Assembly (NCBI GenBank): GCA_902805475.1
Contig: CADCSX010000010.1
Span: 1,116,001 to 1,180,000, forward strand
Source of the DNA: Entonaema liquescens
Taxonomy: Eukaryota > Ascomycota > Sordariomycetes > Xylariales > Xylariaceae
DNA: 64,000 nt
Direction of reading: 5' to 3'
The translations under genes and the position numbers were made by a program. This document shows, in pieces, positions 1 through 13,292 of the stretch (its first letter is position 1; each line of letters starts with the position of its first letter). Under the pieces are notes generated by a model that did no database searches, had not been told where the DNA came from, and saw only the letters and a list, made by a program, of their open reading frames with translations.

Positions 1-95
1 GACAACGCACAATTTGGGCATTGCTGCACCAAGCACAACACCATACGCACACACACAATTTCCTTCCCAAAGTTTCTACGAGCAGCTCGCCCAAG

Positions 96-1001
96 ATGAC
101 GCTCTATTACTCGCTTGTATGTTCCGCATCCCGCAAATTTCCCTTTAAAAGTATCCTCAAAGAAGTGTCTATCGAGTGCTACTAAGCTAGCTGCTGCTAT
201 TGCTTTGGCCCACGATGAATGTATTCGACTTGCTAATTCTGGACAACCAGGTCTTCCTGCTCCTCGTAGCGGAGATGTCCCTCTTTATGCTACTCGTCAT
301 TCCCATGCCTTTCACCGTCCGACGGAAGATGTTTACGTACGTTCAACAATGAGAAGTCACCTTAGAAATCATGGAGATCTAGCTAACACTTTATACCAAT
401 TACAGCTTCCTCTCCGAAAATACACTCGTTGCCAAAGTACAGTATTGGCTGAAAATAACCTTTGTTTTCATCCTTATACTCTTCCTCGACAGCGTAAACC
501 GCGTCTACCGCGTGCAGCTCGAGCTGGCCGCTGCCACCGACACGAATAAAGGCACTGCGTAAGCTTCCCCCCACCAATTCTTCCCCTCCGCTCTAGCCTT
601 GTACTAATCAACCCTCCCTAAACAGAGCGGTGATGGGTCACGAACGTCTCGAAGTGCAAGCCCGCAAGTTCTACAGCCAGCGAAACATGTACCTGTGCGG
701 TTTCACGCTATTCCTGTCGTTGATCCTGAACCGGACATACATGATGATCCTGGAGGTTCTCCGGCTCGAGGAGAAGGTCAAGCAGTACGAAGGTACCGAC
801 CGCAAGACCAAGGACAGCGAAAAGTTGGCTGCTGCCGGAAAGCCCGGTGAGATCGCCCGCCTCCGCAACGAGCTTGAGAAACGCGACCGCGATATCGAGA
901 CCCTCAAGAAGCAGGCTGAGGGCCTGTCCAAGGAGTACCACGACCTCTGCGAGAAGTACGGCGAGACCCTACCCCCTGCCGGTACCCGCAAGGACAAATA
1001 A
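96..1001 (+). CDS. YET3: BAP31/Yet3-like ER membrane protein
   Basis: I read four exons: 96-116, 251-336, 406-558 and 626-1001. All introns are GT-AG and the frame closes at TAA 999-1001, giving about 211 residues. The protein begins MTLYYSL, followed by a hydrophobic helix (VFLLLVAEMSLFMLLVIPM), a second helix (TFVFILILFLDSVNRVYR) and a third (MYLCGFTLFLSLILNRTY). A charged coiled-coil tail then carries heptad-like RNELEKRDRDIETLKKQ, and the C-terminus is TRKDK, a di-lysine-like ER retrieval signal. Three N-terminal membrane spans plus a cytosolic coiled coil is the architecture of the BAP31/Yet1-Yet3 family, which acts in ER export and quality control of membrane proteins. The start is the only ATG that gives the conserved N-terminal helix. 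The family is clear; the specific yeast paralogue name is less certain. Confidence 0.88.
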
Positions 1002-2418
1002 GCATCTGCTGCGTTACTGTGATACCACGGGCCTCGTACTGGAGCTGAGAGGGGCGAAACGCACTATCCGCGGTGAAGTAACTGAGATGTGTGGGTGTGG
1101 GGCAGATGGCATATGAGTTCCGAATTTTCCTTACCAACGTCCGAAGCGAACATCGCTGCTCCGCTTCAGAGGCTCACTGGCGTATCAGGAGAAATAAACG
1201 GGGTGAAGGAAAATATCGGCATCCTCGGTTGGATCCGGATCGGGCCGGACCGGCCAGATTGTTTTTTTACTATGTGAGATACATGGCTTTAAGTAGGCGT
1301 GGATGGACCTGGTTGTTCTACTCGGTAGCTATATGTTTTAGTAGAGGATGCTGCTCTGATGAATAGGAAAAATCTGCTATTTTTCTCCGCCTTTTTGGTT
1401 TAGTCATTGGGACTGATACGATGTGTGATAAATGAAGGCTATCGCGTGTTTAGTAAGTATCTGGAAGATGGCGTAGACTTGTGCTTGTCATCCTGTTCTA
1501 GAGTGGCAATCGTCTCATCTGCTATTTCCCTATTGCTTTGGGAGGCATGAGCGTAATTCCCCTACAACTATTATGAGTAATAACTACTACGGGTTAAGAA
1601 CAGCTACGGTAATATAGGAAGCCCGGTTTATAGCATGTAGACACATACATGCATCTCCCTGGCGATTTGCTTTAGAGGACAGCTTAAGTCTATTACTTAC
1701 AAGGAGTGGCTTGGTAAGACTCGTTTGAGTACATGGACGTGTAATTATGCAATGGAATAATGGCTACCTATGAAGCAAAGTCTTATTTGCCGCATAGGTA
1801 GCCACTAATAACATCTCACTTCAACTCTCAAGTATACGTTATACCACCACCAAGATGTACTTATTAAATCGATATTTTAGTTCATTTCATATCTTGCTAA
1901 ATAATATAATCATAGCGTAGCACATCATAGATTGGGTTTCCCCGCACCTCCGTAAATAGAGTTGACACCAAAATAACAGCTTTAATATAATCAAGGCCGA
2001 GCAGGGTCGGGTCGGGTAGCGTAGACAGGCGGCTATTCTTTTTCATACAGCAACGCAGCTTGATTTTTCTCTCCTTTTATCTCCCAGTCTCTCTCGTTCC
2101 AGTCAAAAGCCCCAAGCGCCGCCGCCACACCACGTAGTCATCTGGTCTCGTCATCCGTGAGGAAAAAGGGGTATCTTTTAAAGCGAGGGCAAAATAAGTG
2201 AAGAAAAAAAAGCAACAACCAGACATTAATAACGTGAAAAATCAATAAAACCTCTCCAAGTATCCCCCAGTCCCCCATCCGCTTTAAAATTTCATGACGT
2301 AAATTGGGAGAAATATCTTGTCTCGTTCAAATTATGTAGGTGAAACGAAGGACGGGGGAGAATATATGATTCGCCCCTTGTGATTGGTTGGTTGGTTTGT
2401 CCTCCTGGGCTTACCTCC
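1002..2418. other. intergenic, tail-to-tail
   Basis: This 1.4 kb lies between the 3' ends of two convergent genes. I see no coding frame with convincing protein character. It is A/T-rich with short runs (for example the tandem GGGTC near 2005-2020) and probably holds two 3' UTRs. Confidence 0.6.
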
Positions 2419-4870
2419 TTAGACCGTGATGTTCATGGTCCTACGCCCCTCGGCTTCCTCGACCTGGAAACCGAACACAAACCTGTACAAGTCCCGTAGG
2501 AACCCGTATTGGCTTGAGCGGTGTGTCATCCAGTCCACGCTCTTAGCCACATCGACCGCAGAAACGCGCTTTCCACGTGATGGTAAAGCTGTAGCTTGTC
2601 GAAAGGGAGAGTCTCCTACAACCAAGTTCTTGTAATTCAGTAAGAGCCCCGCGTGGCTTTGCAACGGGCCGAAGGATCCGCTTGGTAACGATTTCACAAA
2701 GGCTTGAAGTGATGCTGCACTGTTGTGATGATGTCCGTCTGGGCCGCTGCTTTCCCGCGAGAATCCAACATTTAACGCTGCCTTTAGAATAAGTACCTTG
2801 ATTCGTGTAATGTTAGGATCCTCGTTGGCCGTCGCTGTCGTAGCCGTGCTAGAGGTCCTTTGACTACTCTGCGAGTAGCTCGAGAAATTTGAGGCGCTGC
2901 TAGACCACCTCCCTCCTCTATTGCTTTCTGTTCCCAGTACCAAGATATTTGGCACCTGTGGTGATTCGGTATCGGGAGAAACAGGGGTATCCTCAAACTC
3001 GGTTACAGGCGTTTCGGGTACGGGCGGTGGCTTTCGCATGACCTTTCCTCCTTGTGATGAATGATTCTTAAGGCTACCTGTCTTCGAGCGGTTTGAAGTT
3101 CTGCTCTCTCGTCCATCTGTCATCTCGGCTATCTCCCGTTCCCGGTTGTATGAGAAAAAGTTTGCCTGGCTAGGACGCGGTGTCCCCCTGTCAGGCCGGA
3201 TTTGCGTCCATCCTTCCCTAAATATGTCACAGAGCTCCCAACAAGCCTGGACTGCGGAACCAAGAAGTTCACTATCAGGCGCCCTTTTATCCCTCTTGCT
3301 CTGGCGTAGACTGAATAGCATCTCGGCAAGAGACCAACAGGCAGAAAGGAGAGAGTCTGTCTCCTCGCCCACCTCACTGCGCTGCTTCATTAGTCGATGG
3401 CATAGCGTGATGTAAAAATCCAGAGTTCGTTCTCGGAAAGCCTCTGGAAGAGCTCGGTTATCCTGCGCGCTGTATAAGCTACAACATTGTTAGCATGGCC
3501 GTTTCAAAACATCGCAGTATTAGTAAACTGACTGGTTATTGAGTTCGAAGCTCACACGCAAAACAGAGTCTGACACCTCATCCTTGCGTTGTCGTATATC
3601 GAAGAGAGCCTGGCAGAAATCCCGACACAAGTCCAGATTTTGACGGACGTTAAAAGACTCATCAGCCTCGTCTCGATGGTTGTTGTATAACCGTTGACAT
3701 AGTTTCCAGCAACATTTCCAGGCTCTTTCGTGGCCATCAGGAGTTCCCGAGGTACTGAAAACTCTCTCCCGATGATGGGTACTGAGATTAGCTAAGGTAT
3801 TGCACAAGGTCCAACACTCTTGCAAGGCCGTTTTTAGTGACTTAATCTCTACATCCTCGTTGTCCTGCTCTCGGATGGGAGTGGAGTACTCCTCATCGTA
3901 GCTTTCTAGATCAGGCTCGGCATCTGTCTCTGGCTCCCTAGACTCTGGTATCACTAGTAAGCCGTTAGCAACAACACCAGAATAATCAGAAGAGTTGTCA
4001 TGCTAACATTCGAGGCTACTAGCGCTGCTGGACCGTATTCTTGATGACTCGCTCATGATTTCCTGGAGATCTTGAGCCCTGGGTGTTGCACTATCAATAC
4101 TATATTTGACAGGTTTCACATTTGTTGATAGAGGGGGTGGTGTAGGTAGGCCAGAAGTTTTAGACTACTAGAGTTAGCTTTCACGTTCACGATTGTCAGA
4201 AAAAACTTACCTTGGGAACTTGTCTACCAAGAGGTATGGATGTAGTATCTTCGGTTTCTGAAAAGATAGGGGACTTAGGTGATGTCCTTTCAGTCGATTC
4301 CGAGTACTTCGGCGAGTTGTCGGCAGTTTTCTGGGATATCAGTTAGTATAATCCAACCTTATATCTAGATACCTCACTCACCCAGCTTCGAAAGCTTTCC
4401 GGGGCGTGGATGACTGATATCGCTTCGTCGTTCGTTGTCTGCCGTACTTGATCGGGGATGTTCGTCCTAAGCATTAACAGCTAGCTTTTATGTTAGCATT
4501 GCTTCAGATGCTTTCCCATCTTCAAGCCACCAACCTGAGGTTGCTGATCAGGGTCCGCTGTGGTGGATTGGGATCGAACCTCGTCAGATTCTTCGTCATC
4601 TATTTCTGTTATCTCAGTCCCGACGGATGTAACTGGCGAAGGTCCGACGATATCGCTCGGGCTCATGAGATAATTATTGACGGATGATGGCCGGGCAAGA
4701 GCAGATGACGGCCGGAGGGAACCAGATTCTACAGAGCCAGTAGACCTCGGACGAAACTGCGAATGAGGAGCAGTAGACGACTCCGACGGAGATACAGACA
4801 TCTCCATATGTGGCGAGAAAGTAGATATTATACTTCCGGTTGATGTTCTCAAGGGAGCTTCGAGTGCCAT
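2419..4870 (-). CDS. conserved fungal protein of unknown function
   Basis: This minus-strand gene starts at ATG 4870 (MALEAPLRTS) and ends at 2419. My exons are 4870-4535, about 4466-4382, about 4330-4211, about 4167-4013, about 3954-3529 and 3480-2419, for roughly 715 residues. The second splice junction does not keep frame cleanly, so exon 2 is approximate. The N-terminal half is Ser/Pro/Thr-rich and disordered. Then come two similar helical stretches with Cys-Trp patterns (LQECWTLCNTLANL and SAVQACWELCDIF), and a conserved C-terminal block (VKSLPSGSFGPLQSH, LLNYKNLVVGDSPFR, DWMTHRSSQYGFLRDLYRF). I recognise it as a conserved ascomycete protein but know no function for it. The repeated CW..C helices may form a protein-interaction module; that is inference. 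Confidence 0.7.
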
Positions 4871-7800
4871 GGCTTAAGTGGCTAACAAATGCTGGGATAT
4901 GCTGGCCGCGGTGCAGGCCCGGCGGCGTTAAAAAGGAAAGCCGCCTTGTCCTAACCGTACTGCGGCTGAGAACGCCGTAGCGCGCCTATGACCCACGCGA
5001 CGACGGATATGTATACCACGTATGGTGGTCGCGTAATGGGTCTGATCTGGGTCCTGCAATGGCCGAATCGAGGAGACCCGGAGAACGCAACTTGGTGTAG
5101 AGCCCGATGAACTAGGGAAGATGAACAGTCCACGAAGACACGGGGATGGAATTTGGATCAATCGCAGGCGCAGGTTCTAACGCCTGAAGGCGTCAAGTCG
5201 ATCGACAATGCGACAGTCAGGATAAGGACCAACAGACCAACAGCTCTTGGTGGCTTCTACAAAGGATCCGTACAAATGCGGGACAGGGGTGAATGATTAG
5301 ATGTATGTATGTGTTTTCGAGACGCGAGACGACAGAGTTCGACGTAACTGGACAGATTGAATGTTGGTGGGCTAAGTCGATTCAATTGCTGGACTGAAGG
5401 AGGAGGGGCTCTGAAGGATATCAGCATGAGATTTGTCGAGGGAACTCCACTGCGACCCAAAGAACGTGGAGCTCACCCACAGAGAGAAGCCTAGGTATGC
5501 TGTATACTATACCTATTCTACTCTAGGGCTCCTTCGAGGCTGAATCAGATGCGAATACCTAGATGATAACTTGACCGGTTGAACGAGGTACAAGATGGGT
5601 ATAGGATGTATGATATCGCAACTTGTATTGAAAAGTATGCGCGAGTTGGGGGAAGTATGCCGATGAGGGGGGGGGAAATCCTGATTTCACCGTCCTACTA
5701 CCTAAGTAGGTAATGCCTGGTTGTACGGAGGCTCTTCTGTTGTCTTATTGATGATCCTTCGGGTAGAGTTAGACAGTTTACTCTGGTTTGGCGGCCACCT
5801 TTGCGCTGTCCCGTTCCCAGCCTACAGATGCGCGTCTTAAGCTCTTTTTGCACCTTGAGCGCAGCTTTTCAACCAGTAGGGAGATAGAAAGGGAGGGAGT
5901 CGGATGGTGGGCTGCAGGGGGGACGAGACAGGGGTTTCGGCGCTTAAGCCACGGATGGATCGCTTCAAATCAACGAGTCACAGAAGGGTACCGCGATCTC
6001 TAGTACCCTAGTTCAAGACTTCGGAGAATGAGCTATTAACCCACTTTCATCCCAGTATGTCGGGGTAAAAGTGCACAAGGCGCAAAAGAACACGACAAGC
6101 TCTGGGCTCACCGTTGTAGCTCACGATGATGTAGCCAATAACTCAGCGGCATGATAGCGCAGGCCGAGCGTAACATGCTCCATATTGCTTTTTCCCCTCG
6201 CTTCCCTCGGGTCGTATCACAATTGTTGAGCTCGTTGCCAATATTTTGCGTAACCGGTGAAGTTTTGTATGGCTTAAGATGATGCGAATACTCGGTAGTA
6301 TATACAGTATTTGCCTGTGCCTGTGGGTGAAACGGATAAAACAAACCGGTACACCTAAGACAGCTTGATCCTGATAAGAGATACAGCGAATTCGTTTGCT
6401 GACCAGCCAGATGTCAAAGATATCTTGACATGATTACCAGGCTGTCCAATATGCTGTAGTAATAATACATACCTAACATGCCGTATGTCCCATAGTCCCA
6501 TAGTCCCATAGTCCCATAGTCCCATAACACTGCATGGGTTAAAAAATAGCCGGTGCGAAAAGTTGCCAGTATTTCATGCATCGTAAGAACCAATCCCTAG
6601 AGGAAACCCGGTAAAATAGTGTTCCCGAAGATCTGGTACCGCGTCTTTTATTAGTTCGAACCAGGCCTACCCATGCTGGGCCGAGGGGGATTATTGGCGT
6701 GAAAGCGTCGAGAGGGTGTGTACAAGCTTGGGCTGATCACGTATTGCGGGCCTTGACACTACAGGCCTTAGGGCACATATTCGTCCAGGTCATAGTGCTC
6801 TCTCGAATAGCCATCAAAGCCGTGTTAGGCTCGGCATGCCGAATCCACCGGCATTACTGCGTCAAGGGAGTCAGAAATATGACTGATATCCTAGACTGAT
6901 TATTTTGTTAAGATGTCACCGCTAGACCCGAGGACAAATGCGCAAATGCGCAAAGTCCAAGTGCTTGGCTCACCTGCTGCCTTGTCCTATAAGCCGAGCC
7001 GGTGGGGGCCAGAATTTCTATACGGCCGTTGGGCCATATTTTTACTTCACAGGTGAGCAGCCGTTGATACTACTATAGAATGCGATAATGGGGCCAATTT
7101 GTTGGCCAGCCATCCTTATCGGCCTGAAGTATACGAATCTAATATTCTTGTTCCTGTCTGTGTTACTATGAAAAAGACTCTGGGTTGTAAAGACCGTTGA
7201 AAAAAAAAAGTTGTAAAGTCCCGGTCCGCTGTCCGCTGTAGTCGACCTTTCCCTGGTTTATTTTTTCTAACTTAGTGCCACTTGGGGTATCTATCTATAA
7301 TCTTATTGGCTATACGTCTTCACGCTTATCAATTTGATGGTAGCTTCACAAGGTAAAGGAAGGCGTGTATGCTATTAGTTCTATATAGGCGGCGTAGGTC
7401 CTATAAAATTACCTAACTATAAGGATGCATCTTAATTAATGGGTCGAATTTATGATAAATGCCTGCTTAGACACTTCTATATTCTCTAATAGTCATATTT
7501 CTTAGGTACGTATGCGTGTCCCTCGCATCTTTTTCATGTGGTTATGAGTTATAGTACGTACCGTAACATGTGAGATCCACATTCGCTTATCCATTGGGGG
7601 CTCCTTCCAGAACGTGGTGTTAGTCGTGCATAGGCGCCGTGATACCAATCTGCATATGGTTTGCTGCATGGAAGGCTGGGAAGTCCCTGCCATTGCAATC
7701 CTACTCTTTTTTTTTTCTTTCTTTTTTTCCTTCTTATCATTAAGGCAGACCTTGCTTAATAATTTTCGGCGGAATTGCCTACATATGGATACTTACATGT

Positions 7801-8694
7801 CTAGATAGATAGAATTCGTCTTTATACGAGACCAACTACATTGTACTAATACATGTATTATTGATTACGACATAGCAAACAAAAATAATCATAGGTAGGG
7901 CATAGAATAGGTATATAGCAATAGAATATGCAGGTACCTATATACGAATCCTTTGCCGCGTAAGATATCGGAACGAAACTGCATCATTAGTGTCAAAAGA
8001 GCACGTTTGCTTCTTAAGGGAGGAACTGATACGTAAACATGCGGTCACCAAGAGGGATTTGACGCCGGCTTGAGAACAAGTCTAGTACAAAATCAACGCG
8101 TAGCGCTTGCGGCTATTCAAACGATCCCACTTGTGAAAGTAGACGTGGCACTATCGCTTGGATTATAACCAAATCCGCTCTTTTGCATCTCTCCACCGAA
8201 AATGGGCTTTGATCGATGCCTTGCCTTGTTTTGTGGCTATCTTGTTTTTCGCCGGTCATGTCGTGGCTGATCAGCTGAGGATTTCCACTCCAGAATTTGG
8301 AGATAAACAAAGAAAGATAAACATCGTAGGATTATTGACCAGGGTTAAGCATAGGCTTCGGAGCAGATTGGGGATATCGCTGCGGCTAACATGCAAGGCG
8401 TGCTTCCCCGCGGCTATTTGGCGTAACTCGAGGCCGTACGGATCGGCCTTTCGCGTATAATCGTGAGGCGGACTGGCTCGTTTCAGCCTCAAGGCGGATT
8501 TATCAACACGAACGCCTCCAATATCCAAAGCAGATAGATTCACATTGCAGTCTGTCTAAACTGTTGTGACGCTACTTAAGCGGTCTCGGTACGCCATCCT
8601 GGAACTGCCAGCCCAACGCCATAGAATGCAATTTTTTGTGCCAATTATCTCCACCAAAACCACCAAACTCGATCTATACCTGGACGGTCGATGC
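4871..8694. other. gene-poor intergenic region
   Basis: This 3.8 kb separates two minus-strand genes. The part next to 4870 is presumably the promoter and 5' UTR of the upstream gene. The rest is A/T-rich with a G-run near 5669, an A-run at 7200-7210, a T/C-rich run near 7707-7735 and a five-copy 8-mer at 6487-6526. None of the short frames looks like protein. It may hold decayed transposon sequence, but I cannot name an element. Confidence 0.5.
6487..6526. repeat. five tandem copies of GTCCCATA
   Basis: Five exact head-to-tail copies of the 8-mer GTCCCATA fill 6487-6526. It lies in non-coding DNA. Confidence 0.95.
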
Positions 8695-9102
8695 TTATCT
8701 CTGCTGCAGTTGAATCTTCTTGTCGTTTCGTCCGTCAGGGGTATACCTGGTGTACATGTTAGAGCATCATCACAAGAGAAATCTCTCGATTTTGCATGTG
8801 CTTGGTCTTACTTAAGTAGCTTCTCGATGAGATCGACGTGGGTCATAATCATTCGGCGACAGCAGTATCGCTTCAACCCTAGTGAATCCATAGCGTCGCT
8901 TCAAGAAATAGTTAGTACAAAGTATGAACAAAAGATATAAGTGCAACAAACCCATCCTGGACACCTTCATCGATGAGTTTGAGATATCGCTCCCAAAGGT
9001 CTCCCGTCACCTGTTTGTCCCTTAGTCAACACAAAGCGAACCTAGTAGGGGAATAACAACACCTACCTTCCCGCAGGAAAAGCATCGAATAGGAATAATC
9101 AT
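8695..9102 (-). CDS. RPB10: RNA polymerases I/II/III subunit RPB10 (ABC10-beta)
   Basis: A small gene in four short exons, so no single long frame reveals it: 9102-9067, 9010-8952, 8898-8812 and 8746-8695. All introns are GT-AG, the total is 234 nt, and the product has 77 residues. The protein begins MIIPIRCFSCGK, continues with GDLWERYLKLIDEG and LGLKRYCCRRMIMTHVDLI, and ends KKIQLQQR. The CxxC at residues 7-10 together with the CC at about residues 44-45 form the zinc site of RPB10, a subunit shared by all three nuclear RNA polymerases. The length matches the family (about 65-80 residues). It is divergent from the UTP17-like gene, 379 bp away, so the two probably share a promoter. Exon phases all agree, which makes the model strong. 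Confidence 0.95.
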
Positions 9103-9481
9103 ATTGTCGGATGTAGATGTGCGTCCCGTAAAATGTTGCTATTCTGATTCTTTGGTGAACGTTGTGGCTCGAAGAGTGATGTGTAGTTGATTGTCGCGAA
9201 AAAGAATGTCGGTCGAGTGGCCAATGATTGCGAAAGAAACCTTGAAAGGATCGCGAAGAGAAGTTGAATGGAAATTTGTTATCGATAAATGAATGCCAAG
9301 CATATTAAGTTTATGTGGATCATGCCACTTGAATCACTTAGCTCCACCATAACTTTTTTATCGGGTTGCCTTATCGCGTCGTCCCGCAAAAAAATCTCGT
9401 GAACTTTTCGTTGCTTTTGGTTTGTCAATTCTAGCGACGCTTAAAGCTACTTTTTAATGAGCTGCAGCATTTACCCCCAAG
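9103..9481. promoter_or_regulatory. shared divergent promoter RPB10 / UTP17
   Basis: This 379 bp separates the start codons of two divergently transcribed genes, an RNA polymerase subunit and a ribosome-biogenesis factor. No other coding frame fits. Co-regulation is inferred from the arrangement and from the related roles. Confidence 0.6.
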
Positions 9482-12400
9482 ATGGCGCCCATAGCAGTCA
9501 ATGAAGTAAGCAGAAGTTGCGCCAGAGAAAATGTCATATAACCTTACTAACCAGCGGCTTTTACTTATCAGGATCCCACTATAAATAAACGAAAAAGGGA
9601 TGTAGACGAGCACGGCAAAAGGAAGCGACCGAAGAGAGATTCACAGAACCCTGCGGCGGACAAAGTCAAAGACATAACAATATCATCTAAAGATACGGGG
9701 AAAATGACTAGCACACTTTTGAAGTCTGAAGGTTTTGTTGTCAAATTGGAGAAGAGGAGACACCGGGCGGAAAAGAAACATGGAGACTATACGCCAACCT
9801 GGAAGGTCTCAAAGCCAATGGGCGGCCGAATCGTGGATGTGGACCCGGTATTGACAGAAGATGAGAAGTAAGCTCTGAGTGGAATATACTGGCGAACTAT
9901 GGGTGGAATTGCGAGGCCAGAAGCTAACATTAAAGTCAGGCATCTAATACTTGCGTATAACACGTCCATCCAAGTATTTGCGACAGCGGATTCTCTCCTA
10001 CTACGCAAGATTCAGTTAGAAGAGCTCGATGTGGATAGTATGCCGGGACAGATCATGTCTATGTGCATGTCTCCAAGCTCGCCGAATCTCATATGGGTTG
10101 CTTCGTCTGATGGCCATGTTTGGTTGGTTGACTGGACGACCGGCCAAGGTTCCCAGGCCCTATTCAAGCTACAATGTAGCTTTCTATCTGATATGTCTAT
10201 CGAACGAATCAAAGTTGGCACAGAGTTTAAGGATGTACCATTAGTTGCCATCGAGCAAAAGAAGAAATGGCGGATTGCTGCGTGTGATTTGCGCCGATCC
10301 AAGTTTAAGGCTACCAAAGTACTCTTGAAGCAGGCAACGCCTATTTCAAATTTACGTTCTGTCCGAAACGGATACGCTTTGGTAGCATCGGCGGACCGCA
10401 ACATCCTTCTTGGCACACTAAGAACTTCGGCAATCAAGCAGCTCGATGAACTCGAATACGAATTTTTCACTCTTGACTGTAGCGACGAGATTGTATGCCT
10501 AGATGTACGAGCAACGGACCGTGTGCATCTCAACCGAAAGACACAGGCGGAAGCTGGCGATGAACCTGTTTTAGAGATTGTTGTAGGTTGTGCTCGTGGA
10601 GCTGTGTTCTTCTACAACGATATCTTGCCTCAACTCCGACGGTTATATAGCTCTAAGGGGCACAAGGGCTCCCTTCAACCCCGCAAATATCACTGGCACC
10701 GTAAAGCTGTCCATACTATTAAATGGTCACGAGATGGTACGAGGCATTGCTATCTTTCAATGTTGATAATGAATATCTAACTTGGGTCGCAGGTCACTAC
10801 ATCATTTCCGGAGGGTCCGAATCGACTCTAGTACTATGGCAGCTGGACACACAAAAGATGGATTTCCTACCGCATCTCTCTGCGACAATTGAGAACATCG
10901 TCGTCTCGAAACGTGGCTCCGCATACGTTCTCCATCTAGATGATAATTCGGTCATCGTTTTATCAACGGCAGAAATGAAGCCAACGACATACATATCCGG
11001 CATCCAGACACTTATTTCTCCACAGCCGCTTTCGAAGGATGACCTAGTCAGGAGAATAGGTCAATATACTCCTGACAAATTATTAAAGACACCGGCAGCA
11101 GTCAATCCAGTGGATTCCTCGCGTGTTCATTTCTGTGTTGGGAATGGGCAACGACTGAGTCACTCTGGGAGCGGTCCCTCTACTCCAATGATACAGACAG
11201 TAGATCTTACTACTTTACAGGGTATCTCGAAGCAGGCTCTGACAAGATCAAACCCGACAGACGTGAATACAACACCGAAAGGTTATGCAATAACGGAACC
11301 TCGGATCACAGGCATAGCATATTCGGCAGATGGTAAGTGGCTTGCCACTACCGACGAGTGGCAACCGCCCACACGAGATGTCAATTCTCTCGAAGGATCC
11401 CCTGCTGAAAGGCGCGAAGTCTATCTCAAATTTTGGGCCGCTTCATCGGAAGATCAGAGTCTAGAACTCGTATCTCGTATCAATGCGCCTCATTACACAG
11501 GCCGAAGTGAGCCTGTTTATGGGTTGGCTGCGGATCCGCATGCGCATCGCTTTGCTACTATCGGCGAGGACGGGGTTGTCAGGCTATGGGAGCCGACAAT
11601 CAGGCAACGCGATGGAGTACTAGTCAAGGGCAAACTGGGACGTCAGCTACATAGCTGGGCATGCTCCCGAACTATATATCTTCAAGAAAACGAAGAACCA
11701 GTCGATCCAGATGCGATGGCCGTTAGGACTTCGGTACGAGGCTCTGGTGCAGTTTCTTTTTCTGAAGATGGGTCTACTATAGTCTGTGCAATTGGGACTG
11801 TTCATGGCTCAGCGATCCATGTCATTGATACGGAATCTGGCAAGATTCGAAATTCAATCGATGGGTTAATAACCGGAGAAATCCGCGATATCAAGGTTCT
11901 GTCCTCATCCTTGATCGTTCTTTCAGATCGTCTTATAGTGTATGATTTGGTCTCCGACGAGTTACTATATGGTGTTCAACTAAGGGCAAACGAGGATTCC
12001 TTTGGCTCGAGCGCGGCTATCCTGACGCATATGGCAGTTGACCAGAAGACTTCGACATTTGCGGTGGCCGTTTCACGAGGCAAGCCAGGCTCGCCCTTCC
12101 TCACTTCCGAGCTAGCAGTGTTCTCCCCAGACCGAAGCGAACCGGAGGTAATTCACAGATTCCCATATCCTATAACATCAGTCGTTACCTCGATTGGGTC
12201 TAGTGGCTACCTTGTCCTAGATTCCGCCGCCCAGCTATGGTCAATCAGCGAAATCATGGATACCAAATCCCTTGCCCTTGCCCAGCCTTTAGTCGATCTC
12301 AACCTTGACCAAGTGAACGTTGAGGAGCCTAGTGAAGATAGGCCATCTTTGGCTCTACTTTCCGGACAAGATGATGAGCCGGCGAGTGGAGACGAGATGG

Positions 12401-12579
12401 ATGTCGATATGCCAGATGCCGCGGCCGACGGAGACGAGGCCTATGCAGCTGTTATTCCACCACAAAAACTCTCAGAACTATTCGATACCGCTCCAGCGTT
12501 TGCCATGCCGCCGATTGAGGACATGTTTTACCAGGTCACAAAGCTTTTCTCATCAAACTCGGCAGTTTCTGCATCGTGA
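9482..12579 (+). CDS. UTP17: UTP17/Nan1 (WDR75)-like small-subunit processome WD40 protein
   Basis: Four exons: 9482-9505, 9572-9867, 9940-10736 and 10793-12579, in phase, giving about 967 residues. The N-terminus is basic (KRKRDVDEHGKRKRPKRD), a likely nuclear or nucleolar localisation signal. It is followed by WD40-type blades such as IWVASSDGHVWLVDW, YIISGGSESTLVLWQL, ITGIAYSADGKWLAT and RFATIGEDGVVRLWEP. The C-terminal tail is acidic (DDEPASGDEMDVDMPDAA) and ends with FYQVTKLFSS. A basic N-terminus, two WD40 propellers and an acidic C-terminus fit Utp17/Nan1 (human WDR75), a t-UTP component of the U3 snoRNP processome needed for pre-18S rRNA processing and rDNA transcription. Another nucleolar WD40 protein is possible, but the length and tail favour Utp17. 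Confidence 0.78.
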
Positions 12580-13292
12580 GTGTCGTCAGCTAGAAACAGA
12601 GATACTAGTTCAAAAACACCAAGATTTACTACATTGCGACCGACGATTCTTCCAGAAGCACTTACACGCAGAGCCCAGTATATAGGGGGAGAAGGAGTTG
12701 CAGATACCATTATTATAGTAGCATGTTAGGTACTACTTCCAATATTGAAAGAAGAGCCTTACGAGTCAAAATTAAAGTCGAAGGGATTAAGATTACCTGT
12801 GAGGCACATGGAGGCTTTGCGGTATTCTACGTCGTATACGAAGATAGACTCAGATTTCCCATTCCAATGATGTTTTTTGCCCTTCGCTCAGGCTCTTTGG
12901 GCTTGAGCATTATTGAAGTTGAGATAGGTGCACCATGGCGCATCCAATGCATTTAGTAGTGAAGACCTATTTCACTCCTGCCATACCTGCGTGCGACAGA
13001 CACGTCACACGGATAGTTAAGATCAAGTAAATACCAAAGTTACATACTGTTTTAATCGTAACAGATGAGATCCTACAGGGTCGAGGGATGTAGTTTGCTC
13101 GTTTTCACCATCCTCCCTAATTAATAATCCCTTGATTTGATTGGTTAAAATCGGCAATACGTTCCGTAAAAGGCATATACTATTATATCGTTGCCGGTTC
13201 TAATTGGCTATTTTCTTTACTATAGCCACGTTATAAATGCGTTTGCTTGAACTAACAGCTTCTCTCTCGATGGCTCCAGATAAACCTAATTC
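12580..13292. other. intergenic, tail-to-tail
   Basis: This 713 bp lies between convergent 3' ends. It is A/T-rich with no convincing coding frame and probably holds the two 3' UTRs. Confidence 0.6.

Noticed and set aside
5788..6899. Several 60-80 residue frames between 5.7 and 6.9 kb
   Set aside because: No conserved motif, no consistent codon character and no splice-compatible partners.
8158..8543. Overlapping frames on both strands downstream of RPB10
   Set aside because: No recognisable protein; the region is probably 3' UTR and intergenic DNA.
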